From: Geobacteraceae bacterium
Lineage (GTDB): Bacteria > Desulfobacterota > Desulfuromonadia > Geobacterales > Geobacteraceae
NCBI GenBank assembly: GCA_024281055.1
Contig: JAMXLF010000019.1
Coordinates: forward strand, 1-64,000
DNA length: 64,000 nt
Direction: 5' to 3'
Below are positions 8,193-17,435 of this stretch, one piece after another; within the stretch, counting starts at the first letter, position 1, and the number at the start of each line of letters is the position of its first letter. The notes beneath the pieces are model-generated. The model was not told the DNA's origin. It did no database searches and saw only the letters and a program-made list of their open reading frames with translations. The position numbers and the translations under genes are program-made.

Positions 8193-9314
8193 ATGGACGC
8201 AAAGATGGAAACGACACCCACCACCAGCGACAATCCGGCTGCCGGCGCTACAGCCAACCCCGCACCCCCTGCCGGCACCGGCAAGAGAAAACGTGCCGGG
8301 GTCATCCTCCTCGTGCTTCTGCTGGCCGGGGCCTTCCTCGGCTCCCGCTTCTGGATAAGGAGCACGACTCACGTGACGACCGACAACGCCTTTGTCGAAG
8401 CGCACGTCTATTCCGTTTCTGCGCGGGTTCCCGGCACGGTCGTCGCGGTCCCGGTCAAAGACAATCAGTTCGTCAAAAAGGGAGACCTGCTGATGGAACT
8501 TGATGCGATCGACTATGGCGTCCGGGTTCGGAATGCCGCAGCCGGACTCGCCATGGCAAAGAATGAGACTTCCGGCGACTACGCCAGCGTCGAGGAAAAG
8601 AAAGCCGCCGCAAGTAACGCCAGGGCAAGGCTGGAGCAGGCTGAACTCGATCTGCGCCGCGGCAGGGCCCTTTTTGCACGGGAGGTAATCCCGAAGGAGC
8701 AGCTCGACCGACTGGAAACCGCTCGCAGGGGAGCGACGGCCCAGCTCCAGGAAGCAGAAGAAGGGGTGCGTCGTGCCCAGGCGGAACTTGGCCTGGCGGG
8801 GACCGGCAGCAAAGATGCCAGGATAGCCCAACGGGCGGCCCAGTTGAAGGAAGCGGAGTTGAACCTCTCCTATACCAAGGTATATGCCCCCGCCGACGGA
8901 TACGTCACAAAAAAGTCGGTTGAGGTCGGCAACAACGTGCAGGCTGGACAGCCTCTCATGGCCGTCGTGGCGCTCGATGATGCCTGGGCGACTGCCAATT
9001 ACAAGGAACGCCAGCTGACCCACGTGCGGCCGGGTCAGGCCGTGGAATTCGAGGTGGATACCTATCCCGGCCGGACGTTCCGCGGCAGTGTGGAGAGCAT
9101 CATGGCCGGCACCGGCGCGGCATTTTCCCTGCTGCCGCCGGAAAACGCCACGGGCAACTACGTGAAGGTCGTGCAGCGGATCCCGGTAAAGATCGTCATC
9201 GACAAGGCCAGTGACCCCGAGCACCTGCTCCGTGTGGGGATGAGCGTTGTCCCGACCATCCTCACCGAACGGAAACTGGCAGACATCCTGCGGGATCTGA
9301 GCTCGTTTAAATAA
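8193..9314 (+). CDS. HlyD/EmrA-type periplasmic adaptor
   Basis: The 373-aa membrane-fusion protein has a cytoplasmic tail rich in Pro/Ala and one membrane segment (about residues 32-52). It is followed by the biotinyl-lipoyl-like half motif TTDNAFVEAHVYSVS (about 65-79), a coiled-coil hairpin (about 115-205) and a beta-barrel domain with GNNVQAGQPLM. The order and the downstream DHA2 transporter match EmrA. The start at 8193 has an AGGAG site. It links the inner-membrane MFS pump to the TolC-like channel. Substrates are probably hydrophobic drugs or phenolics, by family. Confidence 0.92.
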   Translation: MDAKMETTPTTSDNPAAGATANPAPPAGTGKRKRAGVILLVLLLAGAFLGSRFWIRSTTHVTTDNAFVEAHVYSVSARVPGTVVAVPVKDNQFVKKGDLLMELDAIDYGVRVRNAAAGLAMAKNETSGDYASVEEKKAAASNARARLEQAELDLRRGRALFAREVIPKEQLDRLETARRGATAQLQEAEEGVRRAQAELGLAGTGSKDARIAQRAAQLKEAELNLSYTKVYAPADGYVTKKSVEVGNNVQAGQPLMAVVALDDAWATANYKERQLTHVRPGQAVEFEVDTYPGRTFRGSVESIMAGTGAAFSLLPPENATGNYVKVVQRIPVKIVIDKASDPEHLLRVGMSVVPTILTERKLADILRDLSSFK

Positions 9315-9317
9315 CCC

Positions 9318-9375
9318 GTAGGGGCGGCCCCGTGTGGCCGCCCGACTGCGGGCGCCCACACGGGGGTGCCCCTAC
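9318..9375. repeat. REP-like imperfect palindrome between adaptor and pump genes
   Basis: A 58-base element starts GTAGGGGCGGCCCCGTGTGG and ends CACACGGGGGTGCCCCTAC; the two halves are near-reverse complements. It fills almost all of the 72-base gap between the two efflux genes. It resembles the short GTAGGGGC...GCCCCTAC palindromes scattered through many bacterial genomes. No second copy was noticed in this window. Confidence 0.7.
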
Positions 9376-9386
9376 ATGATCAATTC

Positions 9387-10937
9387 ATGAAAACCGACAT
9401 AAAACCCGTCAACAAATGGCTCATCACGATAACCGTGATGCTGCCCACCATCATGGAGATCATCGACACGTCGGTGGCGAACGTCGCCCTCCCCCACATG
9501 CAGGGGAGTCTCAACGCAGGCACCGACGAGGTCACCTGGGTCCTCACCTCCTATCTCGTCGCCAACGCCGTGGTGCTCCCCATGACCGGCTGGCTGTCGC
9601 GACTCTTCGGAAGGAAGCGCTTTCTCATTACCTGTATCATCCTCTTTACCATCGCGTCGTTGCTCTGCGGTGCCGCGCCCAACCTGGGGATGCTCGTCTT
9701 TTTCCGTATCCTTCAGGGCGCAGCAGGCGGAGCGCTTATCCCCAACAGCCAGGCGATCCTCCTGGAAACCTTCCCCCCCCGCGAACGAGGAATGGCCAAT
9801 GCCATTTTCGGTATCGGCGCCATGTTCGGGCCGATCGTCGGGCCGGCTCTCGGCGGCTGGATCACCGACAACCTGAACTGGCGCTGGATCTTTTACATCA
9901 ATATCCCCATTGGCATCATCGCCGTCATCATGGCAACCTATTTCATCTTCGACCCCGCGTACCTGAAACGGAGCAAGATAGCCATCGACTACTGGGGACT
10001 CGGTCTCTTGATCGTCGGACTGGGCGCCTTGCAAATCGTTCTCGACAAGGGGCACCAGGAAGACTGGTTCAATTCTTCCTTCATCGTCGCATTTTCCGTT
10101 ATCTCGGCGATCGCGCTCCTGTTGCTGATCTACGTAGAATTGAGGCACCCCCACCCGATAATCAACCTCCGGCTGTTCAAGGATGTTTCTTTCTCTGCCG
10201 GCAACCTGACCATGTTTATGGTCGGATTCTGCCTCTACAGTTCCATCATGCTCATCCCCCTTTTCCTCCAGACGCTCATGGGCTATGATGCCACCCTGGC
10301 CGGGATGGTGCTCGCGCCGGGCGGTGTGGCCACCCTCCTCACCATGCCTTTCGTGGGGGCCATGATCACCCATTACGACGGGAGAAAAGTGGTGTTCGCC
10401 GGCCTGCTGATCGGCGCCTGGTCTATGTACATCATGCACGGCTTCACCCTTGAAGCGTCCTACTGGGACTTCGTCTGGCCTCGGGTCGTTCTGGGGGTGG
10501 GTCTGGCCATGATCTTCGTACCGCTCACCACGGTCACCCTGGCAACCATCCCGCGGGAGGAAATGGGGAACGCCACCGGCCTGTTCAACCTGCTTCGCAA
10601 CATCGGCGGCAGCGTCGGCATCGCCATCTCCGCCACGCAACTCTCCCGGCTCAGCCAGTTTTACCAGAACACCATGGTGCCCCATGTGTCAAGCTTCGAC
10701 CTCGCCACCCAGGAACGGCTCGCCTCACTGAAACGGGCGGCCATGGCCCGGGGGATGGATGCGGCTACTGCGGACAGTTTTTCCCTCGCCGCTCTCTACG
10801 GGACCGTCAAGCGCCAGGCGGGAATGCTCTCCTACAACCGCATCTTCTGGATTGTCGGTCTGGCCTTTCTTGCCATCATCCCGTTTCTCCTCCTCCTCAA
10901 ACGACCACGGCACGATGAGGCTGCGGGACTCCATTGA
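9387..10937 (+). CDS. DHA2-family MFS drug exporter (EmrB-like)
   Basis: The 516-aa inner-membrane protein has about 14 hydrophobic segments, as usual for the DHA2 group. It carries MEIIDTSVANVALPHMQG (TM1 motif D), GWLSRLFGRKR (loop 2-3 motif A) and a motif C-like GIGAMFGPIVGPALGGW in TM5. I choose the ATG at 9387. An upstream in-frame GTG at 9366 lies inside the palindromic repeat and has no spaced ribosome site. Even the ATG lacks a clear Shine-Dalgarno, possibly because the repeat displaced it. It works with the TolC-like and HlyD-like products in a tripartite pump. Confidence 0.92.
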   Translation: MKTDIKPVNKWLITITVMLPTIMEIIDTSVANVALPHMQGSLNAGTDEVTWVLTSYLVANAVVLPMTGWLSRLFGRKRFLITCIILFTIASLLCGAAPNLGMLVFFRILQGAAGGALIPNSQAILLETFPPRERGMANAIFGIGAMFGPIVGPALGGWITDNLNWRWIFYINIPIGIIAVIMATYFIFDPAYLKRSKIAIDYWGLGLLIVGLGALQIVLDKGHQEDWFNSSFIVAFSVISAIALLLLIYVELRHPHPIINLRLFKDVSFSAGNLTMFMVGFCLYSSIMLIPLFLQTLMGYDATLAGMVLAPGGVATLLTMPFVGAMITHYDGRKVVFAGLLIGAWSMYIMHGFTLEASYWDFVWPRVVLGVGLAMIFVPLTTVTLATIPREEMGNATGLFNLLRNIGGSVGIAISATQLSRLSQFYQNTMVPHVSSFDLATQERLASLKRAAMARGMDAATADSFSLAALYGTVKRQAGMLSYNRIFWIVGLAFLAIIPFLLLLKRPRHDEAAGLH

Positions 10938-10965
10938 CAACCTGATCAATGGAGACATCGATGAT

Positions 10966-10994
10966 TTGACATTGTTAATATATCTGCAATAATT
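10966..10994 (+). promoter_or_regulatory. Candidate promoter for the 61-aa protein gene
   Basis: TTGACA (10966-10971), 17 bases, then ATAATT (10989-10994). It sits just after the efflux operon and about 58 bases before the next start codon, suggesting the small gene is transcribed on its own. Confidence 0.4.
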
Positions 10995-11052
10995 TTTGTG
11001 GTATATTTCCCGCCGGGTTTGCGACATCGCTGTAACAAGGGAGGAAATTATC

Positions 11053-11238
11053 ATGCTGATCAAGGTAATCTATCTCGACGGTTCATCAGGCACGGTGAGA
11101 TCCTCCGCCCTTGGCAGACTTACCAAAGAGGGTGCAATAGTGGCTTTCAAATGTACCGAGGGATGGGTAGAGGTCAGGCGCAAGCACAACCCGGCCGATT
11201 ACAGGGGACCGGAACGCCGGGTGATAACTCTTTTTTAG
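11053..11238 (+). CDS. Small conserved protein, MLIKV...GPERR type
   Basis: The 61-aa protein has the ATG at 11053 with a GGGAGG site eight to nine bases upstream; longer upstream starts lack one. It begins MLIKVIYLDGSSGTV and ends with YRGPERR. A second copy of the same family lies at 21172 (MLIKVLFTDGSQGMI ... YTGSERR), about 45% identical by eye. The beta-strand-rich N-terminus and the Arg-rich tail suggest a small regulatory or binding domain. Function unknown. Confidence 0.75.
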   Translation: MLIKVIYLDGSSGTVRSSALGRLTKEGAIVAFKCTEGWVEVRRKHNPADYRGPERRVITLF

Positions 11239-11392
11239 TGATTCGACCGAGACATGTGTTTTGGCAGGTGCTTTATTATTACACCATAGATTTGTGGGGA
11301 TTATTTACGTCGGTCAGCACCATACACCCATGAATTGGTGTAGTCCTGCATAGTTATTTATTGAGTATACTAGACAATTGTACTAAGTTAGG

Positions 11393-11737
11393 TTATTTCA
11401 ATAGAGTCTTTTTTAATTTTACAATAAGTATACAAACTATAATATTTACCACAATGCTATAAAAGCTATTCCAATCATAAACGAATGTCATGATATTAAC
11501 GTGATCCAGATAATCAGCTGTCGATTTGGCAAATATTATTTCAAGTATACACAAGGCTCCTATAATACCATTTGTGAACCAAGTAACAAATATTACGCAA
11601 AACATATATAATATATCAATTGATAACTCACCTGTTATATAATCAATATAACCTAAGATTGCAACAATTACTGTAGTAAGTATTACACCTTTTAATAAAT
11701 CTGTAATTTGATATTTCCCTGCTGCGGCAACCATCAT
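11393..11737 (-). CDS. Stand-alone membrane sensor-like domain
   Basis: The 114-aa protein has four hydrophobic segments (about residues 16-32, 38-56, 58-72 and 90-107). The sequence GYIDYITGELSIDILYMFCV resembles the membrane module at the N-terminus of many histidine kinases and GGDEF proteins (GxxDYxTG...xxFYxxPV). Here no catalytic domain follows. The ATG at 11737 has an AGAGG site. Base composition is far more AT-rich than its neighbours, which suggests recent acquisition or a truncated relic. Confidence 0.5.
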   Translation of the reverse strand: MMVAAAGKYQITDLLKGVILTTVIVAILGYIDYITGELSIDILYMFCVIFVTWFTNGIIGALCILEIIFAKSTADYLDHVNIMTFVYDWNSFYSIVVNIIVCILIVKLKKTLLK

Positions 11738-11946
11738 TATCCTCTTTAGCGCATCGATTCAATTATATATGATCAACATTTAGGGTTATAAGCACATCAT
11801 GTGCAACGTGATGGTAGTCACCTGACGTTGTTTAAAAGTAATGGCCGTATACCGCCATTGAACGGGATAAAGATGATGTTGTCCAGAAAAATCTTTCCCT
11901 GAGGGGAACGGAATGACCAACGAGGCCAAGATAGCACAAAGAAAGC

Positions 11947-13806
11947 TCAGTTTACCAGAACTTGCTGCGGACCTGTCGAATGTGAGCACGGACTCCTCCG
12001 CGCTTCACTCCAGAGCATATCCCTAAGCCCGGACTTCCTGTCTATTCTCCTTGAAACAGCCGTCACAAACACATCCTTCTCTCCCCAAATTTCAACAGCA
12101 CTCTTTGCCCTTGTTATTCCGGTATAGATCAGCTCCCTCGTAAGAAGCTCGGAATCGTGGTCAGGCAGAAGCATCAAGACCTGATCAACCTCAGAACCCT
12201 GGCTCTTGTGAACGGTCATGGCATAGACCGTTTCATGTGCTGGGAGGCGAACCGGAGAAATTTTCCGCACCCCTCCATCCGGAGCCGGGAAGAAGGCCCG
12301 GGGAGCACCTTCAGCTCCCGGATCGGGAAAGACGATCCCCACGTCGCCATTGAACAGCTTCAGGTTGTAGTCGTTCACCATGATCATCACCGGTCGCCCC
12401 CGGTACCAGCGGTTGCGCATATCGATCAGCCCCTTCTCGGCGAGGATTTCCTCGATGATGGCGTTGATGCCGGCGACACCGTAAGGCCCCTGGCGCAGGG
12501 CGCACAGAATGCGGAAGACATCGAAGCGTTCCAGGGCCTCGGCAGGTGAGCCTGCGGCGAGGTAGGCCCCGTACCCGTCTGTCACCGTCTCGGCAAGTGC
12601 CCGCTTGAGACCATCGGGCCTCGGCACGTTGCGCCAGGCCATGTCGCGGCACCCCTCATCCTTGAGCAGCGCCAGCGCCCGCGCCCCCTCTCCGGCATTG
12701 ACTCGCCTCCCCACTTCCCCGATGCCGCTGTCGGCGCCAAAGCGGTAGTTCCGTTTCAGGACAACCAGCGAGTCGACGAGCGGGGTGGCGGCCGCATCAA
12801 CCGGGACCCGGTCACCCGTCATTCTGGCGACGAGGCCGGCGAATTCGGCCGAGAACGGTTCTTTCCTCCCTCCGCCGCAGATGTCGCCAAGGACCGCGCC
12901 CGCCTCGACCGACGCGAGCTGGTCCCTGTCACCGAGGAGGATGAGCCTGGCGTCATCCTTGAGGGCCACGGCAAGCTTCGCCATCAGGGGAAGCGCCACC
13001 ATGGAGGCCTCGTCGACGATGACCACGTCGTGCGGCAACGGGTTCTCCTCCGAGTGCCGGAAGCGGTTTGAACCTGCCCGGACACCGAGCAGCCGGTGGA
13101 TTGTCGTGACATCATCGGGGATGAGACCCTTGACGGCAGCAGTGCAATCCAGGTTCTCCTGCATGCGGCGAATCGATTCCCTGAGCCGGGCTGCAGATTT
13201 TCCGGTGGGGGCAGCCAGTGCAATCCTGAGCGGCGCGCCTTTCGCCTGCTCCAGGAGGAGCGCGATGATCTTCACTACCGTAGAGGTCTTGCCGGTCCCC
13301 GGCCCTCCAGAGATGACGCAGAACCGCTTCCGCACCGCCGCCATCGCCGCCACCCTCTGCCAATCGATACCCTCCCCGCTGCTACCGGGAAAGAACCTGG
13401 CAAGACCTGCTGCAAGGAGCTGTTCATCGATCCCGCCGCCTGAAACCGCTCCCTTCTCCAGGATTACCCGTGTCAGCTCCTGTTCATAGCGCCAGTACCG
13501 GTAGAGGTAAAGCCGGCCGTCGCCATCCAGGATTAGGGGGCGGTACTCGCCAGGCCCGCCGACTACGGCGGTGCGCAGAAGGCCGTCCTGCAGCTCTGTC
13601 AGCGGAGGGAGGGCGGCCTCTTCGCCGTTAACCCTGATATTCACGGCTGCGAGATCGGCAAGGTTCAGACAGATGTTGCCGTTCCCCACCGCGTTGCTGG
13701 CCAGAGAGACGGCCACCCCCAGCCAAGGGGGCGCGTCACCCGCCTCACGGCGGATGAACTCGGCAAAATGCCGGTCGATTGCACTCAGCTCGAATTCCAT
13801 GGTCAC
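11947..13806 (-). CDS. recD: Exodeoxyribonuclease V alpha subunit RecD
   Basis: The 619-aa 5'-3' helicase subunit of RecBCD carries Walker A GGPGTGKT (residues 167-174), a helicase motif VIVDEASMV (Walker B), the LILLGDRDQLASVEAGAVLGD segment (given as LILLGDRDQ and ASVEAG), and a C-terminal AMTVHKSQGSE (UvrD_C_2). The GTG at 13806 sits six bases after a GGAGGG site and four bases after the recB stop, so translation is coupled; ATG 13800 is the alternative. The C-terminal 25 residues are not conserved-looking. It is the third gene of recC-recB-recD. The complex repairs double-strand breaks and degrades linear DNA. Confidence 0.95.
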   Translation of the reverse strand: MTMEFELSAIDRHFAEFIRREAGDAPPWLGVAVSLASNAVGNGNICLNLADLAAVNIRVNGEEAALPPLTELQDGLLRTAVVGGPGEYRPLILDGDGRLYLYRYWRYEQELTRVILEKGAVSGGGIDEQLLAAGLARFFPGSSGEGIDWQRVAAMAAVRKRFCVISGGPGTGKTSTVVKIIALLLEQAKGAPLRIALAAPTGKSAARLRESIRRMQENLDCTAAVKGLIPDDVTTIHRLLGVRAGSNRFRHSEENPLPHDVVIVDEASMVALPLMAKLAVALKDDARLILLGDRDQLASVEAGAVLGDICGGGRKEPFSAEFAGLVARMTGDRVPVDAAATPLVDSLVVLKRNYRFGADSGIGEVGRRVNAGEGARALALLKDEGCRDMAWRNVPRPDGLKRALAETVTDGYGAYLAAGSPAEALERFDVFRILCALRQGPYGVAGINAIIEEILAEKGLIDMRNRWYRGRPVMIMVNDYNLKLFNGDVGIVFPDPGAEGAPRAFFPAPDGGVRKISPVRLPAHETVYAMTVHKSQGSEVDQVLMLLPDHDSELLTRELIYTGITRAKSAVEIWGEKDVFVTAVSRRIDRKSGLRDMLWSEARRSPCSHSTGPQQVLVN

Positions 13807-13809
13807 CCT

Positions 13810-16800
13810 TTACCCTCCGGCCTCAATCAGACACGCGGTCAGTTCGTCAACCAGTCCGGCAGACGGGGCATCCCGGAAGATGCCGAACTCCTCGCCCCGT
13901 TCCCGGCGCACCCCGCGCAGGAAAAAATAGAGTACGCCGCCGAAATGGACCGAGTAGTCATAGTCCCTCACCCGCAGCGACAGGTACCTGTTGAGGGCCA
14001 CCGTGTAGAGGAGATACTGGAGCGGATAGAGGTTGCGCTCCATCGCAACCTTGAGGGGCTCACATCCGTAGTCCTCCACCCGGTAGCCGAGATGGTTCGA
14101 CTTCCAGTCCACCAGGTAATACCTGCCGCCATGCTCGAAGACCATGTCCATGAAGCCACGCACCATCCCCCGCACCGGCCGGAATTTCAGGAGAGCACTC
14201 AGCCGGAGGAGGTCGATCGCACCTTTCCCGCCCCACTTCCCGAAACAGCTCCCCAGAAGGTTGGAGGTGACGAACCTGAGGGGGAAGAAGAACTCGAGCT
14301 CCGTGAGCCAGCTCCCCGGCTGCAGGTCGGAGAGTGAGAAGGTCCCTTCGGGCGATGCCAGCGGCACCGTTATGACGTTGGTGACCATGGAGCTCACGTG
14401 GGGCAGCCACTCCCTGTCATAGCCATGCTTTTCCAGCCCCTTCTCCACCAGGGCGCTGACAGCTGCCGAAGGACCCGCGGCAAAGTCGAGTCCCTCGAAC
14501 AGCTCGTGAAGGAATATCCCTGCCTGCGCCCCCCGCGGAAAGGTGAAGATGCTCATCCCCGGGGGCGGCTCGCCGGCCGCCGCGGTGGCCATGGCCTCCC
14601 CTGTCCTCGCCTCGTCTCTGTCGGGGAGCTCGGCCGCCGCGACGTCGTGCCTCGCGAACGAGGTGAAACTCGCCACGCACCACGTGCTTTCGATCGTTGC
14701 GGATAATTTCCGGCAGGCAAGAGACGTGTCATCGGCACCGGCCGGAATATAGGAAGCGACATCATCCGCTTCGTGCATCTGTCTGACGCTAATGGTCCCC
14801 TTCCCCGTTGCGGTAAGGGTTCGCAACTGCTCTTCCATAACCTGCCGGGGAAGCCCCGTCACTTCGGCAGCCAGCGGACTTACCGGATCCTCCGCGTTCC
14901 TGGTTCCCTCTGAAGCATGGAAGAGATAGGCAAGTGGGGATGTCTCGGGTCTGTTCTTTTTCGTGCTGTCCTGGATTTTTCCCGCACACAGGTAGCATCT
15001 GTACTTTGCCCGGGAAAGGGCGACGTAAAGAAGCCGGAGGCTTTCGGCCAGGGACTCCTTCTGTGCCAGGACCCGGTGCCGCTCGAGCTCAGGGGAGCCG
15101 AAGTCCTTCATCATTCTGAAGCCGTCATGGAATGTGACCGCATTGCCGTTCCCCTTGAGCCCGCCCCACATGAAGGGGCAGAAGACGACCGGGTACTCCA
15201 GTCCCTTGCTGACATGGACCGTGACGATCTTCACCATCTTCTCGTCGGTTTCCAGCCGGATCTGGTACTCCTCGGCTTCCTCCCCACCGCTCACCCGCTC
15301 ACCGAACCAGGTGAGGAGCCCTTCTACACCAAGCCCCCGTTCGTGGGCCGCCTTGTGAATGACCTCGAAGCAGTGGAGCAGATTGGTCAGTCGCCGCTCT
15401 CCGTCGGGTCGCCGTAGCAAGCGTCCCCGCACCCCCTCGCAGGCAAGAAAGGACTGTGACATGGTCATGAATCCCTGTTCAAGCCAGAGGTGATGGTAGC
15501 TGCGGAACGTCTCCAGGCATTCCTCCCACTCCTCCTCCTTCTCGTGGAGAAGAACGATGTCGTCACCCGTCCTGCCGAGGATGTCGGTTACCAGGGCTGC
15601 CCGGACCTTCGCTTCGTTCCCCGGATCGGCAAGGGCCGCAAGGAGGGTGCAGACTTCGCGGGCCTCGCCGGTCGCGAAAATGCTCATGTCGCTCCGCATG
15701 ACGCTCGGAATGCCGAGTTTCTTAAGAGCATCCTGAACGTAGCCCGCCTGCCAGCGGTCACGGACGATGACAGCGATGTCTTCGGGCAAAAGGGGACGAT
15801 CGCCGATGAGGGCTTTCCCGTCCAACCCGTTACGGAGCAGCCGGGCGATTTCCGCGGCGACCGCAGAGGGGATGGCATCGTTGGCTCTGCCGACGTTGAT
15901 CGCTCCCCCTTTCTCGTCGGGGGGCATGTACCATACTTGCAGAGGAGCATCGTCCCCACCGATGAGGGTAAGATCGTTACCGGCTTGATCCTTGCCCGGC
16001 TTGACCGGATGGTAGGCAATGTCGTCAAAGACGAAAGGCTTTGCCCCGTTGGCAAAAACGGCATTGAAGGCGGTCAGCAGGCGGGGAGTAGAGCGCCAGT
16101 TCCCCGTCAGGGTATAACGTCTTTCCTCCTGCACGTCTGCCGCAGCCTCCAGATAGGCAAAGATGTCCGCCCCCCGGAAGCTGTAGATAGCCTGTTTCGG
16201 GTCTCCGATCAAGAACAGGGGGGAGTCCTGGTCAGCATAGACCTTGCGGAAAATGTCGTACTGGACCGGATCGGTATCCTGGAATTCGTCGATGAGGGCA
16301 GCCCGGTAGCGCTCCCTGAGTCTCCCGGCGAATGCGCCGCCATGCGGTCCGCACAAAGCGATATAGAGGTCATTGAGAAGGTCGTCGAAAAAGCGGACAT
16401 TGGCCTCCCGCTTCCGAGCCGGGAGACGCTCCCGCGCGAACGCCACCAGTTCCCAGCAAAGGGCCAGGAAGCGCTCTGCAACATTCTTCCGGAGTTCCTC
16501 GCAGGAGTCGAAGAAAGGATGCACCGGCGGAGGGTTTTTCTTCAGTCGCTGCTCTTCGATTCTCCCCGTGCAGAACTTGTCAAAGCCGTCAAAAAGGTCA
16601 TAGGGGTTATCTCCTCCGAGAAATGTGGTCATGGCGTCAAGCAGTGCAGGGATCAGGTTTTCCCGGTAGTTATCCGCGGAGCGGCTCAACCCCTTGTCAT
16701 TGTTGAGGATATACGTTATCTCTCCCTCGGAGCCGGCCCAGACCTCTCGCAGACCTTCGAACGAGCGCCGGCACCTCTCTTCGATGGCCTCGATTTCGTC

Positions 16801-17418
16801 AGCGCTGAATCGCGGGACGACTTCCAATTTCGGGTTTGACAGCATCCCTTTGAGGAAGCCCATGAAACAGGCGGGAGAGTAACCGCTGCGCAGGACATAC
16901 CCCAGCAGTGGCGCCGACTCGGCGAAGAAACGCATCCGCCAGAAGTCGTCGACGATATCCTGCAGCCAAACGGCCTGGTCGGTGACCAGTTCCGTGTCGT
17001 AGAGGGAACCGCTCTCGAAGGCGTTGTCCTGGAGGGCGCGCAGGCAGAAGCCGTGGATGGTGAAGATCGCGGCGGTATCGAAGGAGTTGAGCGCCCGACC
17101 AAGGAGTTCCTGGGCCTTAGCACGGACGGGACCTTTGCCGTTGACGTTCAGAGCGAGCCCCTGGAGAAATGGGTCCGTCGTTTCGCCGCCGGAAAAGACC
17201 TCCAGCGCCTCCCGAATCCGGCCGCGGATTCGCCCGCGCAACTCCTCGGTCGCCGCCTCGGTGTAGGTCACCACGAGGAGCTGTTCCGGGGTGAGCTCCT
17301 TCTCGACAAGCAGACGCAGGTAAAGGGATGCAATGGCATAGGTTTTTCCCGTACCGGCGCTCGCCTCGATCAGGTTCTTCCCGGACAGCTCAATATGCAG
17401 GTGGTCCAGTTCCTTCAT
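13810..17418 (-). CDS. recB: Exodeoxyribonuclease V beta subunit RecB
   Basis: The 1202-aa protein is full length. UvrD-type Walker A ASAGTGKT is at residues 19-26, Walker B ALIDEFQDTDPVQY and GDPKQAIYSFRGAD lie in the first helicase core, and VTVHVSKGLEYPVVF in the second. A C-terminal RecB nuclease domain has MDMVFEHGG and YLVDWKSNHLG, the Asp/Lys metal-binding core. It supplies 3'-5' helicase and all nuclease activity of RecBCD. It starts 17 bases after recC and runs into recD with only three bases between stop and start. Confidence 0.97.
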   Translation of the reverse strand: MKELDHLHIELSGKNLIEASAGTGKTYAIASLYLRLLVEKELTPEQLLVVTYTEAATEELRGRIRGRIREALEVFSGGETTDPFLQGLALNVNGKGPVRAKAQELLGRALNSFDTAAIFTIHGFCLRALQDNAFESGSLYDTELVTDQAVWLQDIVDDFWRMRFFAESAPLLGYVLRSGYSPACFMGFLKGMLSNPKLEVVPRFSADEIEAIEERCRRSFEGLREVWAGSEGEITYILNNDKGLSRSADNYRENLIPALLDAMTTFLGGDNPYDLFDGFDKFCTGRIEEQRLKKNPPPVHPFFDSCEELRKNVAERFLALCWELVAFARERLPARKREANVRFFDDLLNDLYIALCGPHGGAFAGRLRERYRAALIDEFQDTDPVQYDIFRKVYADQDSPLFLIGDPKQAIYSFRGADIFAYLEAAADVQEERRYTLTGNWRSTPRLLTAFNAVFANGAKPFVFDDIAYHPVKPGKDQAGNDLTLIGGDDAPLQVWYMPPDEKGGAINVGRANDAIPSAVAAEIARLLRNGLDGKALIGDRPLLPEDIAVIVRDRWQAGYVQDALKKLGIPSVMRSDMSIFATGEAREVCTLLAALADPGNEAKVRAALVTDILGRTGDDIVLLHEKEEEWEECLETFRSYHHLWLEQGFMTMSQSFLACEGVRGRLLRRPDGERRLTNLLHCFEVIHKAAHERGLGVEGLLTWFGERVSGGEEAEEYQIRLETDEKMVKIVTVHVSKGLEYPVVFCPFMWGGLKGNGNAVTFHDGFRMMKDFGSPELERHRVLAQKESLAESLRLLYVALSRAKYRCYLCAGKIQDSTKKNRPETSPLAYLFHASEGTRNAEDPVSPLAAEVTGLPRQVMEEQLRTLTATGKGTISVRQMHEADDVASYIPAGADDTSLACRKLSATIESTWCVASFTSFARHDVAAAELPDRDEARTGEAMATAAAGEPPPGMSIFTFPRGAQAGIFLHELFEGLDFAAGPSAAVSALVEKGLEKHGYDREWLPHVSSMVTNVITVPLASPEGTFSLSDLQPGSWLTELEFFFPLRFVTSNLLGSCFGKWGGKGAIDLLRLSALLKFRPVRGMVRGFMDMVFEHGGRYYLVDWKSNHLGYRVEDYGCEPLKVAMERNLYPLQYLLYTVALNRYLSLRVRDYDYSVHFGGVLYFFLRGVRRERGEEFGIFRDAPSAGLVDELTACLIEAGG

Positions 17419-17435
17419 ATCATCACCAACCTGTT

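Noticed and set aside
8148-9359. 403-codon minus-strand frame over the HlyD-like adaptor gene
   Set aside because: The plus-strand frame encodes a clear membrane-fusion protein; the antisense frame shows no family features.
10931-10952. Hairpin CCATTGA...TCAATGG at the end of the efflux operon
   Set aside because: Seven-bp stem overlapping the stop codon with no T-run; not convincing as a terminator.
11786-11989. 67-codon minus-strand frame after recD
   Set aside because: It overlaps the recD 3' end in another frame, has no ribosome site and no recognisable sequence.
15490-16839. 449-codon plus-strand frame inside recB
   Set aside because: Shadow frame opposite the helicase domain of RecB.
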